From Pseudooceanicola sp050897975 (lineage in GTDB: Bacteria; Pseudomonadota; Alphaproteobacteria; Rhodobacterales; Rhodobacteraceae), in the NCBI RefSeq assembly GCF_050897975.1, contig NZ_JBPAXY010000006.1:186001-250000 (forward strand): DNA of 64,000 nucleotides. The letters run 5' to 3'. The notes below the pieces were generated by a model. The model did no database searches, was not told where the DNA came from, and worked only from the letters and a program-made list of their open reading frames with translations. Positions 34,858 to 43,195 of the stretch are shown here, piece by piece (within the stretch, counting starts at the first letter, position 1; every line of letters starts with the position of its first letter). A program made the position numbers and the translations under genes.

Positions 34858-35064
34858 ATGGAAACAGCGCAACGGAGCCTAGTGAAGGCCGTTCTTTGGA
34901 CGGTGTTGGGGATCGTGATGATGAGCCTGGTGGGGCTTCTCTTCACCGGGTCGGTGGCCCTGGGAGGCACCATGGCGCTGGTGAACTCCGCCCTTGGGCT
35001 GGCAAGTTACCTGGTCTATGAACGGATCTGGGCGCGCATCCGCTGGGGCCGCCTTGATGGCTAA
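34858..35064 (+). CDS. DUF2061 membrane protein
   Basis: A 68-residue protein with two predicted membrane helices matching DUF2061: SLVKAVLWTVLGIVMMSLVG, then LGGTMALVNSALGLASYLVYERIW. The start ATG has GAGGGG five bases before it. Its last codons overlap the start of the desaturase gene, so translation is coupled. Function of the family is not established. Confidence 0.85.
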   Translation: METAQRSLVKAVLWTVLGIVMMSLVGLLFTGSVALGGTMALVNSALGLASYLVYERIWARIRWGRLDG

Positions 35065-35971
35065 GGCCCTCGCGCGCGCCCGCCGCGCCGTCGAATGGCC
35101 CACCCTGTTGGCGCTGCTGCTGTGCTATGCGGGCTGGGCCCTGGCCACCACCTGGCTGGCGGATCTGGCGCTGCTGCCCGCCATCGCGCTGCTGGCGGTC
35201 TCGGCGGCGCTGCATTCCTCGCTCAGCCATGAGGCGCTGCATGGGCACCCGTTCCGCAGCCCGCTGGCCAATGCGGCCCTTGTCTTTCCCGCCCTGTCGC
35301 TGATCGTGCCCTATCTACGCTTTCAGGACACCCATCTGGCCCATCACCAGGACGAGATCCTGACCGATCCCTATGACGATCCCGAAAGCAATTTCCTGGA
35401 CCCGGCCCATTGGGCGCGGCTGCCGCGCTGGCGTCGGGCGCTGCTGAGGGCCAACAACACCCTGCTGGGGCGGCTGACCCTGGGCCCGGCCCTGGGCACC
35501 CTGTCCTGGCTGGCGTCAGAGGCGCGCGCGGCCCTGCGCGAGCCCCGGGTGCTGCGCGGCTGGCTGTGGCATATCCCGGCCCTGGCGCTGGTGATCTGGT
35601 GGCTGGCGGCGGTGGCGACGATCCCGCTGTGGGCCTTCCTGCTGGGCAGCTACCTGTCGCATTCCCTGCTGAAGATCCGCACCTTCGCCGAACATCAGGC
35701 CCACGCCCGCCCCCGGGCCCGCACGGTGATCATCGAGGATCGCGGCCCCCTGGCCTGGCTTTTCCTGAACAACAACCTGCATGTGGTCCACCACATGCAC
35801 CCCGCCCGGCCCTGGTACGACCTGCCCGCGCTTTACGCCGCCCGGCGCGCCCATTACCTGCGCCGCAACGAGGCCTACCGCTTTGCCAGCTACGCCGCGC
35901 TGTTCCGTCGCCATTTCCGCCGCGCCAAGGATCCGGTGCCGCATCCCCTCTGGCATCCGCCGGGGGAATAG
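35057..35971 (+). CDS. Membrane fatty-acid desaturase family protein
   Basis: The 304-residue integral membrane protein has the histidine boxes of the desaturase/hydroxylase family: HSSLSHEALHGH near residue 57, DTHLAHHQDE near 95, and HVVHHMHP near 241. These coordinate a di-iron centre. Four or so membrane helices surround them. It may desaturate or hydroxylate an acyl chain or carotenoid-like lipid. The ATG overlaps the DUF2061 stop; a longer frame through DUF2061 is unlikely. Followed 15 bases later by an EamA transporter. Confidence 0.88.
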   Translation: MAKALARARRAVEWPTLLALLLCYAGWALATTWLADLALLPAIALLAVSAALHSSLSHEALHGHPFRSPLANAALVFPALSLIVPYLRFQDTHLAHHQDEILTDPYDDPESNFLDPAHWARLPRWRRALLRANNTLLGRLTLGPALGTLSWLASEARAALREPRVLRGWLWHIPALALVIWWLAAVATIPLWAFLLGSYLSHSLLKIRTFAEHQAHARPRARTVIIEDRGPLAWLFLNNNLHVVHHMHPARPWYDLPALYAARRAHYLRRNEAYRFASYAALFRRHFRRAKDPVPHPLWHPPGE

Positions 35972-35986
35972 GCCAAAGCGGGGTGA

Positions 35987-36871
35987 ATGAGCCTTTGGAT
36001 CCCCGTCACCCTGGCCGCCGTCCTGTTCCAGACCGCGCGCTTCATGTTGCAAAAACACCTGGCGACCAGCGGCCTCAGCGCCGGGGGCGCCACCTTTGCG
36101 CGTTTCCTCTGGGCCGCGCCGCTGGTCTGGGCCGCCTGGGGTGTCAGCGGGATCGGCCTGCCGCCGCTGCCGCCACTATTCTGGCTTTGGGCCGTGCTGG
36201 GGGGCGTGACGCAGATCCTGGCCACGGTGCTGGTGGTGCTGCTGTTCCAAAGCCGCAACTTTGCCGTCGGCGTCACCCTGAAGAAGACCGAGGTGCTGCT
36301 GACCGCGATGATCGGCTTCGTCCTGCTGGGCGAGGGGGTGTCGCTGCCCGCGCTGATCGCCATCCTGGGCGGGCTGGCGGGGGTGCTGGTGCTGACCAAC
36401 CTGCCCGAGGGGCGGGGCCTGCTGGGCCGGGTGGCCACCCGCGCCGCCGGGCTGGGCCTGGCCTCGGGGGTCTTCTTTGCCCTGTCGGGGGTGGCCTATC
36501 GCGCCGCCTCGCTGATGGTGCCCGCAGCCCCGGGCGCGCGGGCGCTGGTCACCCTTCTGGTGGTGGTCAGCGCGCAGCTGATCCTGATGTCGGCCTGGCT
36601 GCGGCTGCGTGAACCGGGCCAGATCAGCCGGGTGATCGGCGCCTGGCGCGGCACGCTCTGGGTAGGGGTGACCTCGGTTGCGGGCAGTTTCTGCTGGTTC
36701 ACCGCCTTCACCCTGCAAAACGCCGCCCTGGTCTATGCGGTTGGCCAGTTCGAGGTGGTGCTGTCGCTCTTGGCCTCGGTGCTGTTCTTCCGCGAGAGCG
36801 TTTCGGGGCGGGAATACTGGGGGATCGGGCTGGTCACCGCCTCGGTGCTGGCGCTGATCGCCCTCAGCTGA
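35987..36871 (+). CDS. EamA/DMT-family transporter
   Basis: The 294-residue protein has ten predicted helices in two EamA repeats; EVLLTAMIGFVLLGEG ends the first and EVVLSLLASVLFFRESVSG the second, matching the conserved drug/metabolite transporter helix. Substrate unknown. It lies 15 bases after the desaturase gene, probably the same transcript, and its end overlaps the convergent Nudix gene by eight bases. Confidence 0.9.
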   Translation: MSLWIPVTLAAVLFQTARFMLQKHLATSGLSAGGATFARFLWAAPLVWAAWGVSGIGLPPLPPLFWLWAVLGGVTQILATVLVVLLFQSRNFAVGVTLKKTEVLLTAMIGFVLLGEGVSLPALIAILGGLAGVLVLTNLPEGRGLLGRVATRAAGLGLASGVFFALSGVAYRAASLMVPAAPGARALVTLLVVVSAQLILMSAWLRLREPGQISRVIGAWRGTLWVGVTSVAGSFCWFTAFTLQNAALVYAVGQFEVVLSLLASVLFFRESVSGREYWGIGLVTASVLALIALS

Positions 36872-37610
36872 CCCCGTCCAGGGGCGAGCGGCCCTTCAGC
36901 CGCCGGAACAGCTGCGCCTCTTCGCCTTGGGCGAAATAGGGCACGTTGAGGGGCGCCTCGTCGCTGTCGCGGGCGGCCACCTCGGCCAGGACCACCTCGG
37001 TGATGAAGGGCAGGTCGAAGGCGCGGGCCTCGGGCAGGGGGATCCATTGCAGATAGCTCAGCTCGTCCGAGGCGGCGGCGAAATCGTCCAGATCCCCGGC
37101 AATGGCGCGGTTGGCATCCAGGGTGAAGAAACGCGCGTCGAAGCGGCGCGGGCGGCCCGGCGGGGTGACGGCGCGAAAGACGAACCGCAGGGCCGAGGCA
37201 TCGGGCACATGGCCCGTGGCGGCAAAGCTCTGCCAGTCGGCGGGGGCACCGTCCCAGGCGCCGGGGCGGCCCAGGACCAGGCCGGTTTCCTCCCACAGCT
37301 CGCGGATCGCGGCGGCGGCCAGGGCGGGCGCCAGGCCTGGGGCGCAATCCTCGGCCAGACGTTCGGCGCAAAGGGGGGGCAGGGGGGCGGCCAGGGGCAC
37401 GGCGGCATCACCGGGATCGACCGCGCCGCCGGGAAAGACGAACTTGCCGGGCATGAAGGCCGCGCGGGCGCCGCGCTGGCCCATCAGGACCTCGCGCTGG
37501 CCGTCGCGGCGGCGCAGGGCAATCACCGTGGCGGCGTTGCGCAGCGCGGTCTTGTCCACCGGGGCGCCGCCCGATCCCGTGCCTGCGGCGCCTGTTTTCT
37601 GGTTCTGCAT
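36864..37610 (-). CDS. Nudix hydrolase with split Nudix box
   Basis: The 248-residue protein has the Nudix metal motif in two parts: FPGGAVDPGD and, about 35 residues later, AAIRELWEETGL. The insertion between them resembles the NUDT7/NUDT19-like arrangement (CoA or acyl-CoA diphosphatases), so a CoA-derivative substrate is possible. The start MQNQKTGAAG lies 43 bases after the DUF983 stop upstream, so the two are likely one transcript. Confidence 0.87.
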   Translation of the reverse strand: MQNQKTGAAGTGSGGAPVDKTALRNAATVIALRRRDGQREVLMGQRGARAAFMPGKFVFPGGAVDPGDAAVPLAAPLPPLCAERLAEDCAPGLAPALAAAAIRELWEETGLVLGRPGAWDGAPADWQSFAATGHVPDASALRFVFRAVTPPGRPRRFDARFFTLDANRAIAGDLDDFAAASDELSYLQWIPLPEARAFDLPFITEVVLAEVAARDSDEAPLNVPYFAQGEEAQLFRRLKGRSPLDGVS

Positions 37611-37653
37611 CCCGATCCCTCCCCGATCGGCACGGAGTGTGCGGCGGGGCGGG

Positions 37654-38151
37654 TTAGCCCCCGCGCTTGCCGAACCCGTGCATGTAGCGGGCCCATTGGA
37701 AGGCGACCATCGCGCCCTTGAGCCTTGGCAGAAGGTAAAGAGACAGGGCCACGGTGCCAATAGCGAAACCGGTGAACATCACCAGCGGCTCGGGCTGCCA
37801 GGCCATCCAGACCGATCCCATCAGCGGCGCCGACAGGTGGCCGACAATCAGGATGGTGATATAGGCCGGGCCGTCATCGGCGCGGTGATGGCTGTAGGTT
37901 TCCTGGCAGACCGGGCAATGGTCGCGCACCTTCAGATAGCCCTTCAGCAACGGGCCCGAGCCGCAATTGGGGCAGCGCCGCCGCCAGCCGCGCCGCAGCG
38001 CCGGTTTCAGCGGGCGCTCGGGCTGCGCCGTGGCGCGGCTGGCGGCGGCGGGGGGCTCTGCCGCGGTGGTTTCCGCCGGGATGGGGGCGGCCTGGGGTTC
38101 GGCGGCCAAGGGGGCAAGCCCGGTTTCGGGCTGGTCTGGCGTCTTCTGCAT
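37654..38151 (-). CDS. DUF983 zinc-ribbon membrane protein
   Basis: The 165-residue protein has an Ala/Pro-rich N-terminal segment. It is followed by a DUF983 core: a zinc ribbon CPNC...CPVC (about residues 72-95) and two membrane helices (about 108-145). The start is supported by GAGGA eight bases upstream. The role of the family is unknown; here it precedes a Nudix gene. Confidence 0.85.
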   Translation of the reverse strand: MQKTPDQPETGLAPLAAEPQAAPIPAETTAAEPPAAASRATAQPERPLKPALRRGWRRRCPNCGSGPLLKGYLKVRDHCPVCQETYSHHRADDGPAYITILIVGHLSAPLMGSVWMAWQPEPLVMFTGFAIGTVALSLYLLPRLKGAMVAFQWARYMHGFGKRGG

Positions 38152-38546
38152 CTGTCGGTCCTCGGGCGCGGGGTACGCGCCGGTCTTTGTCACGGGTGTT
38201 GGCGCAAACATGGGGGATGGGGCCGCGCCTGGGAAGGCTCTGGGCGCGCTTGCGTCCCGATGTCGCAAATGATCGGTGGCAGAGTCATCTCTGCCGACGT
38301 GCATCGCTCATGCGCGCGTTCTCCTCCCTCGCGGGCGGCCCGGTGGCCCGGGCGCCGCTCTCTCTCCGGCCTGCATCCTAACGCCTTTGCGCCCCGCTGA
38401 CAGGGCGGCGCCGCGCCGCAGGCGAAAAAAACTTTGCCCCCCGGCGACGGAAACTCCGGACGCCACCGTTTGATCTGTCATGAGGCGGCTGGCACAGCGC
38501 CCCGCCCACACCGCGCCCCAGAGGGGGCGCCAGAGGAGAGAACGAC
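38152..38546. other. Divergent region before EF-hand stress cluster
   Basis: About 395 bases without a supportable gene. The right part contains an A-run (GCGAAAAAAACTTTG) and GGAAACTCCGG at 38449, the latter vaguely like an ECF-sigma -35 (GGAAC); the match is too weak to call a promoter. Confidence 0.4.
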
Positions 38547-39200
38547 ATGAAACGCATCACCCTGTTCGGCGCCGCTACCGCCATTGCCCTGACTGCCCTC
38601 GCCTCCGGTGCGATGGCCCATTCCAACGGTCCCCGTGCTGGCGGGGCAGGTGGCATGATGCAGCGCGGCCCGATCTTCGACTTCGCCCAGACCGACGCCG
38701 ACGGCGACGGCAAGGTGACCATGGAAGAGATCATGGCCGCAGGTCAGGCCCGCCTGGACGAGGCCTTTACCGCGATGGACGCCGATGCCGACGGTTCGGT
38801 CACCAAGGACGAGATCACCGCCTTCATGGCGGCCCGTGCCGAGGCCGAGCGCGCGGCGCGCCGCGACCAGGCGGCCCAGCGGATGCTGGACTTCGCCGAT
38901 GCCGATGACGACGGCGTGCTGACCAAGGACGAGGTCTTCCCGCAGCCCAAGGGCGACGGGTCCTTCTTCACCCGGTTCGACACGGATGAGGATGGCGCGA
39001 TCAGCGAAGAGGAATTCGCCGCCGCGCAGGACCGGTTCCAGAAGCGCATGGGCGATGGCCCGCGCGGCCAGGGTCAGGGTCAGGGCGGTTACGGCCGTGA
39101 GCATGGCGGCCAGCGCGGCTTCGGTCGCGACCACGGCGGCCAGCGGGATGGCATGATGCCCTTCTTCTTCGGCCAGCCGCAACTGGCCCCGACCGAGTAA
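38547..39200 (+). CDS. Periplasmic EF-hand calcium-binding protein
   Basis: The 217-residue protein has a signal peptide (cleavage likely after AMA near residue 27) and four EF-hand loops of the DxDxDG type: TDADGDGKVTMEE, MDADADGSVTKDE, ADADDDGVLTKDE and DTDEDGAISEEE. The C terminus is Gly/Gln/His-rich (EHGGQRGFGRDHGG), which could bind other metals. The start has AGGAGAG upstream. It lies ahead of an ECF sigma factor cluster and is probably a target or a sensor in that response. Confidence 0.9.
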   Translation: MKRITLFGAATAIALTALASGAMAHSNGPRAGGAGGMMQRGPIFDFAQTDADGDGKVTMEEIMAAGQARLDEAFTAMDADADGSVTKDEITAFMAARAEAERAARRDQAAQRMLDFADADDDGVLTKDEVFPQPKGDGSFFTRFDTDEDGAISEEEFAAAQDRFQKRMGDGPRGQGQGQGGYGREHGGQRGFGRDHGGQRDGMMPFFFGQPQLAPTE

Positions 39201-39216
39201 GGGCCAAGGCCCAAAG

Positions 39217-39242
39217 GGGCGGGCCCGCGTCCGGGCCCGCCC
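39217..39242. terminator. GC-rich hairpin after EF-hand gene
   Basis: Perfect 11-bp stem GGGCGGGCCCG/CGGGCCCGCCC with a four-base loop, 16 bases past the stop. There is no T-run, so it may be a weak terminator or a transcript-stabilising hairpin. Confidence 0.5.
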
Positions 39243-39281
39243 AAGCGGATCCGCGACCTCCCCCCGAGGTTGCGGGGTGTT

Positions 39282-39324
39282 CCGGCCCGAAACCGTGCTG
39301 CGTCCCTCAGTGGTTTCGGGCCGG
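39282..39324. repeat. 13-bp perfect inverted repeat upstream of ECF sigma gene
   Basis: CCGGCCCGAAACC and its exact complement are separated by 17 bases, 55 bases before the sigma-factor start. It could be an operator, an attenuator or a 3'-end hairpin of the EF-hand transcript. Confidence 0.65.
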
Positions 39325-39378
39325 GGCAGCAAGCCGCCAAGATGGACAGGGACTTGGGAAAGCGGTAGCCCGGCGGGT

Positions 39379-39969
39379 ATGACTGACATGGCCTTCGACG
39401 ATCCAGACGCGATACCGGATGACGCGTTGCTGGTGCTCTACGCCAATGGCGACGGGGCGGCGGCGCGTGTTCTGACCGCGCGGCTGGCGCCCCGGGTACT
39501 GGCCCAGGCGGCGCGGATGCTGGGGGATCGGGCCGAGGCCGAGGATGTCGCGCAAGAGGCGATGCTGCGCCTGTGGCGTATCGCGCCGGAGTGGCGCCAG
39601 GGCGAGGCCAAGGTCACCACCTGGCTGTACCGGGTGACGGCGAACCTGTGCACCGATCGCTTGCGGCGGCGGCGCGGCGGGATGGCGGATCTGGACTCGA
39701 TTCCCGAGCCCGTCGATCCGGCCATGGGCGCCGATGAGGCGATCCAGACCCGGGCACGGATGGACGCGCTGCAAGAGGCGCTGAACCAACTGCCGGACCG
39801 GCAGCGCCAGGCGGTGGTCTTGCGCCATATCGAGGGGCTGGGCAATCCTGAGATTGCCGTGATCCTCGACATCAGCACCGAGGCCGTGGAAAGCCTGACG
39901 GCCCGGGGCAAACGGGCGCTGGCCCGCCTTCTGGCGGAGCGGCGCGAAGATTTGGGGTATGACGCATGA
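39379..39969 (+). CDS. ECF-type RNA polymerase sigma factor
   Basis: The 196-residue protein has sigma region 2 (AEAEDVAQEAMLRLWR, about residues 55-70) and region 4 (LPDRQRQAVVLRHIEGLGNPEIA, about 134-157) and nothing else, as in ECF factors. It redirects RNA polymerase to a small stress regulon. Its stop overlaps the start of a downstream membrane protein (ATGA), the usual place for a partner anti-sigma. The start is tentative: ATG at 39379 or 39388. Confidence 0.9.
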   Translation: MTDMAFDDPDAIPDDALLVLYANGDGAAARVLTARLAPRVLAQAARMLGDRAEAEDVAQEAMLRLWRIAPEWRQGEAKVTTWLYRVTANLCTDRLRRRRGGMADLDSIPEPVDPAMGADEAIQTRARMDALQEALNQLPDRQRQAVVLRHIEGLGNPEIAVILDISTEAVESLTARGKRALARLLAERREDLGYDA

Positions 39970-40511
39970 CCGATCGTGACGACAGACTTTCCGGGCTGCC
40001 CGATGCGGCCCTCGACGCCCTCTTCGCCGAGGCGCGCAGCCAGCGGGCCGAGGCCGCCCGGCCAGAGCCCGACCTGCCGCCCGCCGATCCCGGCGGGCTG
40101 CCCGCCGGGCTGAGCGCGCGCATTCTGGCCGATGCCGACCACCTGCTGGGCGCGCGCGCGGCCGAGGCCGAAGCGGCCCGCGCCGCCGCCCGCGACCTGG
40201 CTCCGGCGCGGGGCTTTGCCCCCGGTCTGGTGCCTGCGGGCGCCGGGGCGACGGGGGGCCTGGGGGGCGCGATGATGCCCGGCGGTGGCCTGGGCCTTGG
40301 CGGTTTCTGGCAGCAGTTCAGCCGCGCCATCGGCGGCGTTCCGGCCCTGGCGGGGCTGGGGGCGGTGACCCTGGCGGGGCTCTGGCTGGGGCTGATGCCG
40401 CCGGTGGCGCTGCAATCGGGGTTCGACAGCGCCTTCGGCACCAGCCTCAGCGCCGACCCCTTCCTGGTGGACAGCGCCAGTGCCTATGAATTTCTGAACA
40501 ACGATGGGTGA
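39966..40511 (+). CDS. Probable anti-sigma-like single-pass membrane protein
   Basis: The 181-residue protein has an acidic N-terminal part (SGLPDAALDALFAEARSQ), a Gly-rich segment and one membrane helix near residues 120-142 (LAGLGAVTLAGLWLGLMPP). No zinc anti-sigma HxxxCxxC motif is present. Gene order (translationally coupled to the sigma gene, followed by a periplasmic metal-sensor-like gene) supports an anti-sigma or membrane partner role; this is inference from position. Confidence 0.7.
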   Translation: MTDRDDRLSGLPDAALDALFAEARSQRAEAARPEPDLPPADPGGLPAGLSARILADADHLLGARAAEAEAARAAARDLAPARGFAPGLVPAGAGATGGLGGAMMPGGGLGLGGFWQQFSRAIGGVPALAGLGAVTLAGLWLGLMPPVALQSGFDSAFGTSLSADPFLVDSASAYEFLNNDG

Positions 40512-41124
40512 CGAGATGAGCGATCCGAAAGACAACGGGCCGGGCCCGGAGGGGGCCACCCCGCGCCCCGGCGGCCCGGGGCCCGAGACGTCCCCGCCCG
40601 TTGCCGCGCCGCGGGCACGGATGTCGCGCGGGCTGCGGCTGTTGCTCTTCACCTCGCTGGCGCTGAACCTGGCGGTGGCGGGGCTGGTGGCAGGCTTCGT
40701 GCTGCGCGCGCCCTTCGACGGGCCGCCGCCGCGCCCGGACCGGGTGGCGGGGGCGCTGACCTTTGCTTTGTCCGATCAGGACCGGCGCGAGATCGGTCGC
40801 AGCGTTTTTCGCGAGCTGCGCAACGACGGGGTCGAGCGCCGCTCGCGCCGCGACGACTACGCCCGGATCCTGGGCGCCCTGCGCGCCGAGCCCTTCGACG
40901 TGGCAGAGGTCGAAAGCGTCCTGTCGGCTCAGTTGCAGGACAGCCTGCGCTTTCAATCCGCGGGCCAGCGCGCCCTGCTGGACCATGTGGCGGGCATGAG
41001 CGCCGCGGACCGCCGCGCTTTTGCCGATCGCCTGGAAGAGGGGCTGGCCCGGTTCGACGCCCGCAATCGCGACGGCCATGATCGCGACGATCACGACCGC
41101 ATGGGGCCGTCGGCCCGGGATTGA
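40504..41124 (+). CDS. Membrane-anchored periplasmic heavy-metal-sensor-like (CpxP/ZraP-like) protein
   Basis: The 206-residue protein has a Pro-rich cytoplasmic start, one membrane helix near residues 43-65 (LLLFTSLALNLAVAGLVAGFVL) and a helical periplasmic part with many Arg and Asp. The C terminus DGHDRDDHDR is His/Asp-rich and could bind metal. The layout matches proteins annotated as periplasmic heavy metal sensors, relatives of the LTxxQ CpxP/ZraP chaperones. It overlaps the preceding gene; a second ATG at 40516 is possible. Confidence 0.75.
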   Translation: MGDEMSDPKDNGPGPEGATPRPGGPGPETSPPVAAPRARMSRGLRLLLFTSLALNLAVAGLVAGFVLRAPFDGPPPRPDRVAGALTFALSDQDRREIGRSVFRELRNDGVERRSRRDDYARILGALRAEPFDVAEVESVLSAQLQDSLRFQSAGQRALLDHVAGMSAADRRAFADRLEEGLARFDARNRDGHDRDDHDRMGPSARD

Positions 41125-41137
41125 GCGCTCGCCGCGC

Positions 41138-42655
41138 CTAACCGGAGCGGTCGCCGCGCCCCGTCGCCGACCAGAGCGGCAGGCTGTCGGCCTCCGCCTT
41201 CCTCTCGGCCCCGGTTTCCGTCGCGGCCAGGGGTTTGGGCGCAAGCGCCTCGCCCCGATCTGTCGCAGGCCAGCCGGGGCTGTGGCAGATCACCCGATCC
41301 CGCCCGGCATTCTTGGCCGCGTAAAGGGCCCGGTCGGCATCGGCCAGCAGGGCCTCCGGGCTGCGTCGCCCGGCCCGGCCCAGGGTCAGCCCGACCGAGA
41401 TCGACAGCGGGATCGGCGCCCCCTGGGGCAGCGGCACCGGGCTGGCGGCCACCCGGCGGCGCAGCCGCTCGGCGCTGGCCAGGGCATCGTCGGGGGCGAT
41501 GCCGGGCAGGATGGCCAGAAACTCTTCTCCGCCGATCCGCGCCAGCACGTCGTCCTGGCGCAGGTTGGTGCGCATCACCTCGGCCACGGTTTGCAAGGCC
41601 AGATCCCCCGCCGCATGGCCGTGGCGGTCGTTGACCCGTTTGAAATGGTCCAGATCGGCCACCATCACCGCAAAGGGTTCTGCCAGAGCGGCGCCCCGGC
41701 GGGTGATCTGCGCCAGCAGGGGCAGGGCATAGCGGCGGTTGTAAAGCCCGGTCAGCGGGTCGGTGATCGAGGCGCGCATCCCCTCGTTCAGGGCCCGGCG
41801 CAGCTTGCGGCGGCGCAACAGGCGGGCGCGCAGCAGGCGCAGGCGGGCGACGATCTCGGCGGCATCGAAGGGGCCGGTCATCACCGCCCCGGCGCCGATC
41901 TCGAACCCCTGGACCTGTACCCGGGGCCGGGCGCCCGGGGCGAACAGAAGCACCTCGCGGTCGCGCTGGTCGCCCTGGCTTTTTAACCGCGCCAGCAGGC
42001 GCAGGCACCGCGCCTCGTCCCCGGGCAGAAGGCCCAGCATCAGCAGGCCCGCGGGGTCGCCCGGATCGGTGTCGCCGGGGCCGGGGGCGGCGCTCAGGTC
42101 GCTGACATGCACCCGCAGATCGGGGGCGCCGCCCAGGGCGATGCGCCAGGCGCGGGCGCAGTCGGCGTCGGGGGCCAGCAGGCTGACCCGGGTGGGGGCG
42201 CGAAAGCGGCTGCGGTCCTCCGCCAGGCCGCTGAGGCCGGGCAGCTGGAGCGCGCTGTCGCGGGGGCGCAGGGTGTCCATCACCTCGCGGGCGCGTTCGT
42301 GGCTGCGCAGCCGGGCCTGGAACACCTCTTGCGGTTCGCTGCGTGCGATGACGTCATCGGCCCCGGCCACCAGCAGATCCGACCGCCCGGTCTGCGCCCC
42401 GGGCGCGGTCACCACCAGCAGCGCCGCCTCGGCCAGGCCCGGGGTGGCGCGCAGCCGCCGCAGCACGCCCGTTGCGGGGGCGCGGGCCAGGTCGTCGGCC
42501 ACCAGCACCATCCCCGGCCCCCAGTCCGCCGCCTGGGCCAGGGCCTCGTCCAGGCCCTCGGCCAGGCGGATGTCGTAGAAGGCCCCGGCCAGCCGGGCCG
42601 CCAGGGTGATCCGGCGGGGCATGTCGTTGTCGAGGATGAGGATGCGTCCGGGCAT
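41138..42655 (-). CDS. pleD: PleD-like diguanylate cyclase (REC-REC-GGDEF)
   Basis: The 505-residue protein has two receiver-like domains (about 1-125 and 150-275) and a GGDEF domain (about 290-460). The cyclase site is intact as GGEEF, and five residues before it lies RQDD, the RxxD inhibitory site for c-di-GMP. The receiver domains look degenerate: the usual phospho-Asp region reads VLVADDL and the conserved Lys position reads IARS. The enzyme makes c-di-GMP to control motile/sessile behaviour. The last 50 residues are an unstructured extension. Confidence 0.88.
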   Translation of the reverse strand: MPGRILILDNDMPRRITLAARLAGAFYDIRLAEGLDEALAQAADWGPGMVLVADDLARAPATGVLRRLRATPGLAEAALLVVTAPGAQTGRSDLLVAGADDVIARSEPQEVFQARLRSHERAREVMDTLRPRDSALQLPGLSGLAEDRSRFRAPTRVSLLAPDADCARAWRIALGGAPDLRVHVSDLSAAPGPGDTDPGDPAGLLMLGLLPGDEARCLRLLARLKSQGDQRDREVLLFAPGARPRVQVQGFEIGAGAVMTGPFDAAEIVARLRLLRARLLRRRKLRRALNEGMRASITDPLTGLYNRRYALPLLAQITRRGAALAEPFAVMVADLDHFKRVNDRHGHAAGDLALQTVAEVMRTNLRQDDVLARIGGEEFLAILPGIAPDDALASAERLRRRVAASPVPLPQGAPIPLSISVGLTLGRAGRRSPEALLADADRALYAAKNAGRDRVICHSPGWPATDRGEALAPKPLAATETGAERKAEADSLPLWSATGRGDRSG

Positions 42656-42823
42656 TCGTGTCGGGATCCCGTGCTGGGGTCAGGAGAGGGCAGGGCGGCG
42701 CCCTGCGCGAGCGGTCAGACAGGGCTGCGTCCCCAACAGCCTTGCCTGCGCCATGAATTGGTGAAATTGGTTAAGAAACCCTTGCCCCCGCTCTGTCGGA
42801 TTTGTGTCAGCCAGGCCCTGCCC

Positions 42824-43132
42824 ATGCCCCCGTCGATGTCCCGCTCTGCCCCGATGTCCGCCGCCCGCGCCGAAGAGATCGCCACCGCCTGCCTGATCTG
42901 GCTGGCGGGCAATGAAGAGCTGTTGCCGGTCTTCATGGGGGCCAGCGGTCTGGCGCCCGAAGACCTGCGCCAGGCGGCGCAAGACCCGCATTTCCTGGGC
43001 TCTGTGCTGGATTTCCTGCTGATGGATGACGCCTGGGTCATGGCCTTCTGCCAGGCCCAGGGGCTGGCCTATGACCTGCCCGGCCAGGCGCGGCAGCTGC
43101 TGCCGGGCGGCGAACAGGTGCATTGGACCTGA
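42824..43132 (+). CDS. DUF3572 family protein
   Basis: About 102 residues; the core EEIATACLIWLAGNEELLPVF through FLLMDDAWVMAFC matches the small alphaproteobacterial DUF3572 family, all-helical and of unknown function. The start is uncertain among ATGs at 42824, 42836 and 42854, none with a strong ribosome site. It is divergent from the pleD-like gene, which in other alphaproteobacteria is also often its neighbour (from memory). Confidence 0.78.
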   Translation: MPPSMSRSAPMSAARAEEIATACLIWLAGNEELLPVFMGASGLAPEDLRQAAQDPHFLGSVLDFLLMDDAWVMAFCQAQGLAYDLPGQARQLLPGGEQVHWT

Positions 43133-43195
43133 ACGCGCGGACGCAGGCCTAGGCCCCGTCGGGGGGGCGGAGGGCATCCGGTCATAACGAAAAGG

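Noticed and set aside
38449..38475. ECF-type promoter before the EF-hand gene
   Set aside because: Only a loose GGAAAC match with no convincing -10 at the right spacing.
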